This document shows positions 48,636 to 58,900 of a DNA stretch of 64,000 nt, piece by piece. The stretch's first letter is position 1; each line of letters begins with the position of its first letter. The stretch spans positions 1 to 64,000 of the forward strand of contig NZ_VRLV01000003.1 of assembly GCF_009760925.1 (NCBI RefSeq). Direction: 5' to 3'. Source of the DNA: Nonomuraea typhae. Lineage in GTDB: Bacteria; Actinomycetota; Actinomycetes; Streptosporangiales; Streptosporangiaceae. The position numbers and the translations under genes were made by a program. The notes under the pieces were generated by a model. It did not search any database and had not been told where the DNA came from. It saw only the letters and a list, made by a program, of their open reading frames with translations.

Positions 48636-51600
48636 CCCCGATGCTCAGCCTGCCCAAGGGCGGCGGCGCGATCCGCGGGCTCGGGGAACGGTTCGGCGCG
48701 AACGCGCCCCTGGGCACCGCGGCCATGACGATCCCCCTGCCGCTCAGCCCGTCCCGCTCCGACTTCCAGCCCGATCTGGCGCTGTCCTACGACTCGTCCT
48801 CCGGCAACGGCCCCTTCGGCCTGGGCTGGCAGCTCCCGCTCCCGCACGTGACCCGCCGCATCGACCGGGGCGTGCCCCGCTACGACGCCGGCGACACCTT
48901 CCGCCTCGCCCAGGACGACCTCGTCGAGGCGGGGCAGGGCAGCGCGCCCGGCCACACGGTCACCCGCTTCGTCCGCCGGGTCGAGGGCGCCTTCACCCGC
49001 GTCGAGCGCTGGACCAGGCTCGCCGACGGCGACGTGCACTGGCGCACGCTGACCGGCGAGAACATCCTGTCCGTCTTCGGGCGCACGCCCGCCGAGCGCG
49101 TCAGCGACCCCGCCGACCCGGGCCGCGTCTTCACCTGGCTGCTGTCGGAGACCCGCGACCCGTACGGCAACGCCATCGTCTACGAGTACCAGCCGGAGGA
49201 CACCGCCGGCGTCGACCTCACCCAGCCGCACGAGCTGTCCAGAGGCGCCCGCACCGCCGCCCGCTACCTCAAGCGCGTCCGCTACGGCAACCGCGTCCCC
49301 CTGCTGGACGCCTCCGGCCGCCGCCCGGCCGACCTGAGCCCGGGCCTGCGCGCGTCCGCCGACTGGATGTTCGAGCTCGTCCTCGACTACGGCGACCACG
49401 CCGGCACCGGCCCGCTCCCCGACCGGCCCAGGCCCGCCCGGCGCGACCCCTTCTCCTCCTACCGCCAGGGCTTCGAGCTGCGCCTGTACCGGCTGTGCCG
49501 GCGGGCGCTCATGTTCCACCACTTCCCCCTGGAGCCGGGGATGGGCGCCGGCACCCTGGTCGCCGCCCTGGAGCTGGAGTACGGCAACGGCCCCATCGCC
49601 CAGCTCGCCACCGTCACCCGCCACGGCTACCGGCGCGACCCGGCCGGCGGCTACGAGCGCGCCTCCCTGCCGCCGGTGCGCCTGGAGTACACCCCGGCCA
49701 CGATCGGGCACACCGTGGCCGAGGCGAAGCTGGAGAACGTGCCGGCCGGGCCGTACCAGTGGATCGATCTGTACGGCGAGGGCATGCCGGGCATCCTCAC
49801 CGAGCACCAGAGCACCTGGTACTACAAGCACAACCTCGGCGGCGGCCGGTTCGGCCCGCACCAGGCGGTCGCCACGCGCCCCTCCCCCGGGCGGCTCGGC
49901 GGCGGCCGCCAGGTGCTGCTCGACCTGTCCGGCGACGGGCGGCTGGACGTGGTCGCGCTGGCCGGGAACCTGACCGGGTTCGCCGGCGGCACCGACGGCA
50001 AGGGCTGGCGCGAGCACGCGCCGTTCCAGGAGCTGCCGCAGCTCGACCTCACCCGGGACAACGTGCGCCTGGCCGACCTGTCCGGCGACGGGCTGGCGGA
50101 CCTGCTGGTCACCGAGGACGACGCGCTGACCTGGTATCCGTCGCTGGGCGAGCGCGGCTTCGGCCCCGGGCTGCGGGTGAGCCTGCCAGACTCGGAGGAG
50201 CGCGGCCCCAAGCTGGTGCGCGCCGACGAGGAACAGGCCGTCTTCCTCGCCGACATGTCGGGCGACGGACTGTACGACCTGGTCAGGGTGCGGAACGCGG
50301 AGATCTGCTACTGGCCGAGCCTGGGGCACGGGCGGTTCGGGAAGCGAATCGTCACCAGCCGCAGCCCGCTGCTGGAGGAGAAGGGGCGCTTCAGCGCCCG
50401 CAACGTCCGCCTGGCGGACGTGGACGGGACGGGCACCGCCGACGTGGTCTACCTCGGCAGCACGGCCCGGCTGTGGTTCAACGAATCGGGGAACGCGTGG
50501 AGCGCCCCGGTCGAGCTGCCGAGCTTCCCCCACCTGGACGACCTGTCGGCGGTCACCGTCACCGACCTGCTCGGCAGCGGCACCGCCTGCCTCGTCTGGT
50601 CCACCCCGGCGGCCGTGGACGCGCCCAGCCCGCTGCGCTACGTCAACCTGATGGCCGACGGCCCGCCCAGGCTGCTGTCGCGGGTGACGAACTCGATGGG
50701 CGCGGAGACCAGGATCGGCTACGCCCCCTCCACCCGCTTCTACGCGGCCGACCAGCGGGCCGGGCGGCCGTGGCTGACCCGCCTGCCGTTCCCGCTGCAC
50801 GTGGTGGAGCGCGTCGAGAGCATCGATCACGTCGACGGCACGCGGCTGGTCTCGCGCTACGCCTACCGGCACGGCTACTTCGACCCCGGCGAGCGGGAGT
50901 TCCGCGGGTTCGCGCTGATCGAGCGGACCGACAGCGAGTCCTTCGCCGACTACGTGCGCGGCACGCAGCGCGAGGGCGGCCACCAGGAGCTGGCGCCGGA
51001 GTTGTTCCAGCCGCCGGTGACGACGCGGAGCTGGTTCCACACCGGCGCCTTCGAGGACCTGGAGGAGCTGCACCGGGAGTTCTACCGGCAGCGCAGGGAA
51101 CTGCCGCCCACCGCGTTCCCGCCGGGCCTGAGCACGGACGACTACCGCGCCTGCGTGGCGGCGCTGAAGGGCCTGCCGCTGCGCCAGGAGGTCTACTCCC
51201 ACGACGGCACACCCGCGCAGGCGCACCCGTACGCGATCACCGAGCACCGCTACGCCGTACACAGGATCCAGGACGGCTCGGTCATGCCCGCCGGCATCGA
51301 GACGCTCACCCTGCACGGCGAGCGCGACCCCGGCGACGAGCGCGCCGAGCACGCCCTGGTGCTGGAGTCCGACGCGTTCGGCCGCCCGGTGACGTCGGCC
51401 GCGGTCGTGTACGGCCGCGCCCGCCGTGACCCGGACCTCCCCCAGCAGGCCGCCGGCGACCAGGCCCGCACCTACGTGACCTGCACGCGCACCGACCGGA
51501 CGGCCGCGATCGGCACGGCCGCCGACCACCGGCTGCCCGCACCCGCCGAATCCAGGACGTACCAGCTCACCGGCGTCGCCAAGGCCGCCGGCCGCTACAG

Positions 51601-54600
51601 CCTCGAGGAGCTGCGCGCCGGGTTCACCGCCGCCGCCGACGTCGACTACGCGGTCACCCCCGCCGAGGACGCGCCCAGGCGCCGGCTGCTGGAGCGGGGC
51701 AGGACCCTCTACCGCGGCGACGACCTGGCTCCGCTGCCGCTCGGGCAGCAGAGCGCCCTCGGCCTGACCTTCGAGACCTACCGGCTGGCCTTCACCGGGC
51801 CGGTGATCGACGCCCACTACGCCGGCGTGATCACGGCGGCCGACTGGACCGCCGCCGGCTACCGCGACCTGGACGGCGACGGCGACCGGTGGATCCCCTC
51901 CGGCACCTCCCGCTACCCGGCCGACCCCGCCGCCGCGTTCTACCTGCCCGACGGCGCCCGCGATCCGTTCGGCGTCGAGACCCGCATCGCCTACGACCGC
52001 TACCACCTGCTGGCCGAGTCGGTGAGCGTGACGCAGGCGGCGTGGCAGCGCACGAGCGTGGTCAACGACTACCGGGTGCTGGGCCCGGTCGAGCTGACCG
52101 ACCCCAACCACAACCGGACTGCCGTCGCCTACGACCCGCTCGGCCTGCCGGTGCGCCGGGCGGTGATGGGCAAGCCGGGCTCCGGCGACGGCGACACCCT
52201 GGACGACCCCACGGAGGTGCTCGAGTACGACCTGACCCGGTGGGCGGGCGGCGGACGGCCCAACGTCACCCGGCGGCGGGTCCGCGAGCAGCACGGGCAG
52301 CCCAGCACCGCCTGGCACGAGAGCTACGTCTACGCCTCCGGCTCGGGCGGCGTCGCGCTGGTGAAGACCCAGGCGCCGGGAGGCTGGCTGGCGACCGGGC
52401 GGACGATCGTCAACAACAAGGGCAACCCGGTCAAGCAGTACGAGCCGTACTTCAGCCCGACGCCCGAGTACGACGACTTCGAGGTGCTGGCGACCGTCGG
52501 CGTGACCCCGGTGATCAGGTACGACCCGCTGGGCCGGGCCGTGCGGACCGACCTGCCCGACGGCACCTTCACCACGGTGACCATCGGCGCCTGGCGGCTG
52601 GAGCTGCACGACGCCAACGACACCGTGCTGGCCAGCGACTGGTACGCCGAGCGCGGCAGCCCCGACCCGGCCGGCCCGGAACCCGCCGACCCCGATCGGC
52701 GCGCCGCCTGGCTGGCCGCCCGGCACGCGCGCACGCCCGCCACCGCCCACCTGGACCCGCTCGGCCGCACGATCCTCACCGTGAGCCGCCACGAGGACGG
52801 CCGCACCGCCTCCATCCGCTCCGAGCTCGACCTCACCGGCCGCCACGCGGCGGTCTTCGACCAGCTCGGCCGCCGCACGAGCAGCGGCTTCACCTCCATG
52901 ACCGGGACGCCGGTCTTCGGCACCACCGCCGAGCGAGGCGGCCGGTGGACGTTCGCCGACGCCGGCGGCGGCCTGGTCCGCTCGTGGGACGAGCACGGGC
53001 GCGTCTTCCGCGCCGCCTACGACGCGCTGCGCCGCCCGACCGGCCTGGCCGTCCGCGACGGCACCGGCCCGCAGGTCCTGCTCCACCACGTCGTGTACGG
53101 TGACCGGCACCCCGACGCGCTGGCCAGGAACCTCAACGGCACCGCCCACCAGACCTTCGACCAGGCAGGCGTGATCACCGTGGAGTCTGCGGACTTCAAG
53201 GGCATCCCGCACGCCATCAGCCGCAGGCTCACCGCCGACCCGGCCGTCCCGGCCGACTGGCAAGCCGTCGCCGACGCCGCCGGATACCCCGCCGCGCAGG
53301 CGGCGGCGGCTGCCCTGCTCGACCCGGCGCCGCCGTTCACCAGCTCGGCCACCTACGACGCGCTCAACCGCCCGCGGGAGATCACGCTGCCGGACGGGAC
53401 CGTGCTCGCGCCCGCCTACGACCGGGCCGGCCGCCTGGCCACCCTCGGCGCCCGGCTCGGCGGCCAAGGGCCGGTGCGCGCCTTCCTGACCGGGCAGACC
53501 TACGACGCCAAGGGCCGGCGGCTGACTGCCGAGCACGGCAACGGCGTCCGGCTGCGCTACGGCTACGACCCGGCCAGCCTCCGGCTCACGGAGCTGGCCG
53601 CCGGAGACCTGCAGCACCTGCGCTACACCTACGACCCGGTCGGCAACGTCACCGCGATCCGCGACGACGCCCAGCAGACCCACTTCTTCGCCAACGCCGT
53701 GGTCACCCCCGAGACCAGGTACACCTACGACGCGCTCTACCAGCTCGTCACCGCCACCGGGCGCGAGCTGGCCGCGGGCAACGACGCGATCCGCGACGCC
53801 GGGGACCTGGCGGGGATCGTGCCGCTGCCGCACGTCAACGACACCGCGGCGGTGCGGCGCTACACCGAGCACTACGCCTACGACCCGGCGGGCAACCTGA
53901 CCTCGCTACGCCACGTGGCCGCCGTCAACGGCGGAAGCTGGACGCGGCACTACCGTTACCGCTACCAGGACGACCCGGCCGACCGGACCAACCGCCTGGC
54001 CGCCACCAGCCGCCCCGGTGACCCGGAGGCCGGGCCGTACACCGAGACCTACGCCTACGACCGCTACGGCAACGTGGCCGGGCTGTCGCAGCACGCCTTC
54101 CTGTGGAACGCGCTGGACCAGCTCCAGGAGATCGACCTGGGCACCGGCGGCACCGCCCGCTACGCCTACGGGGCAGACGGCGGCCGGGTCCGCGCGGTGG
54201 TGCGCAGGCCGAACGGGCTGGTGCGCGAGCGCGTCTATCTGGGCGCGCTGGAGATCTACCGCGAGCGGCAGGGTACGGCGGCGCCGCACCTGGTCCGCCA
54301 CACCCTGCACATCTCCGACGACAGCGGCCAGATCGCCCAGGTGTCCATCAAGACCGTGGACTCCGGCGGCAGCGATCCGGACAACCCGCTCGGCGCGCCG
54401 GTGATCCGCTACCAGTACGGCAACCATCTCGGCTCCGCCGTCCTGGAGACCAACGACCAGGGCGGCGTGACCGGGTACGAGGAGTACCACCCCTTCGGGA
54501 CCACCGCCTACCGCTCGGCCAAGTCGGCCGCGGGGCTGAGCCTCAAGCGCTACCGGTTCGGGCGGCGCGAACGTGACGAGGAGAGCGGGCTGTACTACTG

Positions 54601-55906
54601 CGGCGCCCGCTACTACGCGGCGTGGCTTGGCCGGTGGATCAATCCCGATCCGGCCGGGTTCGCGGACGGGCTCAACCAGTACCGCTACTGCCGCAACAAC
54701 CCGGTCATGTACGGCGACCCCGACGGCCGGCAGCCGAGCCCGCTCGGCCAGGTGTCGTGGGAGGTGCCCAGCTCGGTCTACATGGAGGCCGGCCGCCGGG
54801 TGCCGGACGCGGTGGCGATCACCCGCTTCGAGGCGTGGCTGGCCCGGGCCCACCCGGACCGCGCGTACCGGCCGGGGACGGTGACGATCGACTGGAGCTC
54901 CATGCGCGGGCGGAGAGGCCCGACGTTCAACGCCGAGTGGACGCCCGGCGGGGCCGCGCTGCCCTCCCGGGGCGATTTCGGCCACGTCGAGGCGATGCAG
55001 CGGCAGCCGAGGGCGGAGTACACCGACCCGGCCAACCGGGCCACCCGCACCACCGAGAACGAGCACACCACGCCGCACGCGCAGTCCGAGGCCGTCGAGC
55101 CCGGCTACGACCGGCGCGCCTACCAGCGCGACCCAACGGTCCGCTCGCCGCGCGGGGTGTCGCTGGACAAGACCCGCGGCGACAACGCCCGATCGACCGT
55201 CATCCAGAACCGCGCGGCGACGGGCCAGCCGATCAACATCACCGAGGACATCGACATGGCCGGGAACGCCGAGTTCCAACGGGCCAACGAAGCCGCCCGC
55301 GCGGCCGGGCGACCCCACATCCCCAATCCCGGCTCGATCAACCGGGGCACGCTCGCGCAGATGGGCCAGCGGTTCCAGCGCGGGCAGGGCACGCCGCTGC
55401 CGGCCGGCGCGGTGATCGAGGAACCGGACATCCGCCCCTGGACGCCGCCGTCCGGCTCGGGCGGGGGCGGTGGCGGCGGCGGGCCGCGGACGGGCGGCGG
55501 GGGCGCGGGCCGGGTCGCCGGATCCCTGGCGAGCACGCTCCTGCCGGGCTTCGCCGAGGCCGAGATCGCCGGGATCTACGCCCACTCGGTCACGGTCGGC
55601 ACCCTCGGCGTCACCGGTCCGGCCGCCGAGGTCGCGGCGGCGATCTCGGCCGCGCCGACCACGTTCGCCTTCGCCGTCACGCTGCCCGCGCTCGGCGGCG
55701 GGATCGCCGGCAACGCGGTCGAGTCGGCGGCCGCGGGCCTCGGCGCCTCCAGGAACGTCTCGATCGGCGCAGCCGTGCTCGCGGCGGCCGGCACCGGGGC
55801 GATCATCGGCACGTTCATCCCGATCCCCGGCGTCGGCACGGCGGCGGGCGCGGCCATCGGCGCCGCCATCGGGGTCATCGGTTACGGGCTCAGCAAACTG
55901 TTCTGA
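48557..55906 (+). CDS. Tc toxin TcB-TcC fusion (SpvB/RHS, with C-terminal effector region)
   Basis: 2449 residues, matching the combined lengths of Photorhabdus TcdB and TccC. N-terminal SpvB-like domain (about 30-300; LPKGGGAIRGLGERFGANAP, SYDSSSGNGPFGLGW), FG-GAP/propeller region (about 420-650; LYDLVRVRNAEICYWPSLGH) expected to bind TcA, then many YD/RHS repeats (for example LRYTYDPVGNVTAIRDD) forming the cocoon. The RHS core ends with GARYYAAWLGRWINPDPAGF, then ADGLNQYRYCRNNPVMYGDPDG (about 2034-2056), where Tc proteins self-cleave via aspartyl residues. The remaining ~390 residues are the hypervariable effector (ENEHTTPHAQ, SLDKTRGDNARSTV; a Gly-rich linker; a hydrophobic Gly/Ala tail ending GYGLSKLF). 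The effector family is not recognised. GGGGGG precedes the ATG. 18 bp separate it from the TcA gene. Confidence 0.92.
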   Translation: MARRQDASPSAHRGPSAGGGHAPAPLTPMLSLPKGGGAIRGLGERFGANAPLGTAAMTIPLPLSPSRSDFQPDLALSYDSSSGNGPFGLGWQLPLPHVTRRIDRGVPRYDAGDTFRLAQDDLVEAGQGSAPGHTVTRFVRRVEGAFTRVERWTRLADGDVHWRTLTGENILSVFGRTPAERVSDPADPGRVFTWLLSETRDPYGNAIVYEYQPEDTAGVDLTQPHELSRGARTAARYLKRVRYGNRVPLLDASGRRPADLSPGLRASADWMFELVLDYGDHAGTGPLPDRPRPARRDPFSSYRQGFELRLYRLCRRALMFHHFPLEPGMGAGTLVAALELEYGNGPIAQLATVTRHGYRRDPAGGYERASLPPVRLEYTPATIGHTVAEAKLENVPAGPYQWIDLYGEGMPGILTEHQSTWYYKHNLGGGRFGPHQAVATRPSPGRLGGGRQVLLDLSGDGRLDVVALAGNLTGFAGGTDGKGWREHAPFQELPQLDLTRDNVRLADLSGDGLADLLVTEDDALTWYPSLGERGFGPGLRVSLPDSEERGPKLVRADEEQAVFLADMSGDGLYDLVRVRNAEICYWPSLGHGRFGKRIVTSRSPLLEEKGRFSARNVRLADVDGTGTADVVYLGSTARLWFNESGNAWSAPVELPSFPHLDDLSAVTVTDLLGSGTACLVWSTPAAVDAPSPLRYVNLMADGPPRLLSRVTNSMGAETRIGYAPSTRFYAADQRAGRPWLTRLPFPLHVVERVESIDHVDGTRLVSRYAYRHGYFDPGEREFRGFALIERTDSESFADYVRGTQREGGHQELAPELFQPPVTTRSWFHTGAFEDLEELHREFYRQRRELPPTAFPPGLSTDDYRACVAALKGLPLRQEVYSHDGTPAQAHPYAITEHRYAVHRIQDGSVMPAGIETLTLHGERDPGDERAEHALVLESDAFGRPVTSAAVVYGRARRDPDLPQQAAGDQARTYVTCTRTDRTAAIGTAADHRLPAPAESRTYQLTGVAKAAGRYSLEELRAGFTAAADVDYAVTPAEDAPRRRLLERGRTLYRGDDLAPLPLGQQSALGLTFETYRLAFTGPVIDAHYAGVITAADWTAAGYRDLDGDGDRWIPSGTSRYPADPAAAFYLPDGARDPFGVETRIAYDRYHLLAESVSVTQAAWQRTSVVNDYRVLGPVELTDPNHNRTAVAYDPLGLPVRRAVMGKPGSGDGDTLDDPTEVLEYDLTRWAGGGRPNVTRRRVREQHGQPSTAWHESYVYASGSGGVALVKTQAPGGWLATGRTIVNNKGNPVKQYEPYFSPTPEYDDFEVLATVGVTPVIRYDPLGRAVRTDLPDGTFTTVTIGAWRLELHDANDTVLASDWYAERGSPDPAGPEPADPDRRAAWLAARHARTPATAHLDPLGRTILTVSRHEDGRTASIRSELDLTGRHAAVFDQLGRRTSSGFTSMTGTPVFGTTAERGGRWTFADAGGGLVRSWDEHGRVFRAAYDALRRPTGLAVRDGTGPQVLLHHVVYGDRHPDALARNLNGTAHQTFDQAGVITVESADFKGIPHAISRRLTADPAVPADWQAVADAAGYPAAQAAAAALLDPAPPFTSSATYDALNRPREITLPDGTVLAPAYDRAGRLATLGARLGGQGPVRAFLTGQTYDAKGRRLTAEHGNGVRLRYGYDPASLRLTELAAGDLQHLRYTYDPVGNVTAIRDDAQQTHFFANAVVTPETRYTYDALYQLVTATGRELAAGNDAIRDAGDLAGIVPLPHVNDTAAVRRYTEHYAYDPAGNLTSLRHVAAVNGGSWTRHYRYRYQDDPADRTNRLAATSRPGDPEAGPYTETYAYDRYGNVAGLSQHAFLWNALDQLQEIDLGTGGTARYAYGADGGRVRAVVRRPNGLVRERVYLGALEIYRERQGTAAPHLVRHTLHISDDSGQIAQVSIKTVDSGGSDPDNPLGAPVIRYQYGNHLGSAVLETNDQGGVTGYEEYHPFGTTAYRSAKSAAGLSLKRYRFGRRERDEESGLYYCGARYYAAWLGRWINPDPAGFADGLNQYRYCRNNPVMYGDPDGRQPSPLGQVSWEVPSSVYMEAGRRVPDAVAITRFEAWLARAHPDRAYRPGTVTIDWSSMRGRRGPTFNAEWTPGGAALPSRGDFGHVEAMQRQPRAEYTDPANRATRTTENEHTTPHAQSEAVEPGYDRRAYQRDPTVRSPRGVSLDKTRGDNARSTVIQNRAATGQPINITEDIDMAGNAEFQRANEAARAAGRPHIPNPGSINRGTLAQMGQRFQRGQGTPLPAGAVIEEPDIRPWTPPSGSGGGGGGGGPRTGGGGAGRVAGSLASTLLPGFAEAEIAGIYAHSVTVGTLGVTGPAAEVAAAISAAPTTFAFAVTLPALGGGIAGNAVESAAAGLGASRNVSIGAAVLAAAGTGAIIGTFIPIPGVGTAAGAAIGAAIGVIGYGLSKLF

Positions 55907-55924
55907 ATCGCGAAGGGGCGGACC

Positions 55925-58900
55925 ATGCCAGCACCACCTCGGTCGTACACGGTCCAGGGGCTGATCACCGACGCGGACGACCGGCCGCTGCCGGACGTGC
56001 TCGTGCGTGCGTCCGGTCCCGGCCAGGCGCACCAGGAGGTGCCGCTCGGGCAGGCGCCCACCGGCGCGGACGGCCGCTACAGCATCCGCGTGGAGGAGGA
56101 TCCCGACCAGCCGCTCCACCACGTCAACACCGTGATCATCAAGGTGTTCGCCGGGGACCGCGAGATCGGCAAGAGCCATCCGCCGAAGCGCAAGGAGATC
56201 CCGAAGACCGTCATCGACCTGAAGGTCGACTACCGCCCGGACCCGGCCCCCACGCGCCGGGTGTTCGGCCTGGTCAGGAACAAGTTCGGCGAGCTCATGA
56301 GCGACGTGGTCGTGCGGGCCGCCGACCGGGACCTGCGCCACGAGCAGCCGCTGGGCCAGTCGGAGGTGCGCGAGGGGCGCTACGAGGTCCGCTACTCGGA
56401 GGCGCAGTTCCGCCGCGCCGAGAAGGACTCGGCCGACCTGGTCCTCACCGTCACCGACACCGCGGGCACGCAGCTGTTCCGGTCACCGGTGCAGTACAAC
56501 GCCCCGGCGGAGTACGAGTTCAACCTGAGCCTGGACGGCGCCGTCTACGGCGGCCCCTCGCTCTGGGAGGTGCAGACCGGCGTCCTGACGCCGCTGCTGG
56601 ACGGCCTCAGCCCGCTCGACCTGCGTGAGGACGAGCAGCACCAGGACGTCTCGTTCCTGGCGGGCGAGACCGGCTACACCGCGCTGGAGATCGGCACCTG
56701 GGCCGCCTCCTGGCGCCTGGCCGAGCGCACCGCCCGCGACGGCACGCCCCTGCCGCCCGAGGCGCTGTTCGCCTTCATCCACCAGGGCGAGCCGTCGATC
56801 TTCCGCGCGACGCTGCTGGACGACCTCAAGCACCCCGAGCGCATCGCGCTCATGGAGGACGCGCTCCTGCGCGCGCTGGCCGCGCTGCTCCCCCAGCGCC
56901 AGCGCGAGCTCCTGGTCAAGGCCGTGGACGACAACCTCGTCCCGGCCCGGCTGCGCGAATCGATCGAGGCGATCCTGGCGACGCTGGCCAAGATCAATCT
57001 GCGCTACACCGCCGACGTCGCCGTGGGCGGCGGCAAGGGCACGATCGGCCAGCTTCTCGACGTGGTCAGAGTGCCGCCGGCCCAGCGGCAGACGATCCTG
57101 ACCACACTCGCCTCCTACTCCGGCTCGCTGGCCGGTCTGTGGAAGAAGCTGGAAGAGGACGAGACGCTGCCCGAGGCCACGGTCAAGCAGGTACGGCTCA
57201 GCGTGGAGCTGGGCACGCTGACCCGCAACCACGTCCCCCTGGTGGCGTCGCTGGCCGAGCAGGTCGGCGCCGGCCAGGTCACCAAGCAGGACCTGGCCCG
57301 GTTCTCCAAGCAGGAGTGGTTCGCCGTCTTCGCCCGCCCGGGGCCCGACGGCAGGCCGATCGGCGTGCCCGACAACATCGACGGCGAGACCCCGGAGCAG
57401 AAGAAGGAGACCTACGCCGCCATCCTGGACCAGCAGTTCGAGCGCGCCTACCCGACCGCCTCGCTGTCGGCCAAGGCGGCCCGCGCGAGCTCGACCGCGC
57501 CCCAGCTCAGCGAGCGGGTCATCCGTTTCCTGGACGACCATCCCGACTTCCAGCTCGACCGCTACCGGATCGACCACTATCTGGCCGAGCGGGACCGGCT
57601 CACCGAGGGCAACGGCGGCACGCCCGACCCGGCGACGCTGGACGAGCTCGCCGCGGTGCAACGCGTCTTCAAGCTGCAGCCGACCTTCGCCGCCGCCAAC
57701 ACGCTGCTGTCGCGGGGCATCGACTCCGCGCAGAAGATCTACTTCATGGGGCAGGGCCAGTTCGTCGACGCCGTGACCGGAGCGTCGGCGGGGACGACGG
57801 CGGGGACCTCGGCCGACGCTCCGTCCGACGCTTCGGCCGACGCTTCGGCCGACGAGGAGACGCCGATCAACCGGATCCAGGCCCGCACCCTCTATCAGAA
57901 GGCGGAGATCACCTACGCGCTGGCGCTGACCACCTACGCCGACCTCAACGCCGCCCTGTACGGCATCTCCCCCTCGGCCCTGGCCCAGCGGCTGCTCGAC
58001 GCCGAGACCCAGGCCAAGATCGATGCGCTGCCGAATCTACGCACGTTGTTCGGCTCCCTGGACTACTGCGCGTGCGCCGCCTGCCAGTCGGTGTACAGCC
58101 CTGCCGCGCACTTCGTGGACGTGCTGCGCTTCCTCGGTGACCGCGGCACCCAGGGGCAGGGCGTCCACGCCGGCAAGAGCGTCCGGCAGGTGCTGCTCGA
58201 ACGCCGTCCCGACCTCGGTGACATCGAGCTGAGCTGCGAGAACACCAACACACCGCTGCCCTACATCGACCTGGTCAACGAGATCCTCGAGGACGTGGTG
58301 GCCCCGCCGGCGGTGGTGCTGCTGTCGGCGGCCATCCAGCCGCGGCTGGTGGAGGGGCCGATCGCCGCCGAGGTGCTGGCCGAGCTGCGGGCCAAGAACG
58401 TCGCGATCGCCGCCGACGCCTTCGTCTACGACCCGGACGTGCGCGGGCGCTGGGTGATCAGGGACAAGGCGCACTCCTACGTCGTCTTCGCGCAGGGCGC
58501 CGAGCTCGGGCTGCGGGCCACCCGGCAGACGATCGGGTCGGCCGCCGAGGTGCGGGCCAACCCCGAGCACCTCAACCTGGAGGCGTACCGGAAGCTGGCC
58601 GGCGAGGTGTTCCCCTTCGCCCTGCCGTTCGACCTGGCCAGTGAGCAGACCCGTGGCTACCTCGGGCAGCTCGGGCTGCCGCAGGAGCGGCTGTTCACGC
58701 TGTTCGGCCAGACCATGCCGGACGGGACCGTCAGCACACCGACGCCGGCCCAGATCGACTGCGCCCTGCTGGGCGTCGGCGACGCCGAGCGGCAGATCGT
58801 CAACGGGGCGCTGCCCGGCCGGCAGCCGTGGGAGTTCTGGGGGCTGGCCGAGACGGGCAACACGATCCCCCACCCCGACGACCCGGCGCAGGTCGTGACC

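Noticed and set aside
48536..53872. Long minus-strand frame opposite the TcB-TcC gene
   Set aside because: Same GC-driven shadow; no start signals or domains, whereas the plus strand has SpvB and RHS motifs throughout.
54990..55260. HNH-type nuclease call for the effector (ENEHTTPHAQ segment)
   Set aside because: One His-containing motif is not enough; no second metal-binding His/Asn pattern could be placed with confidence.
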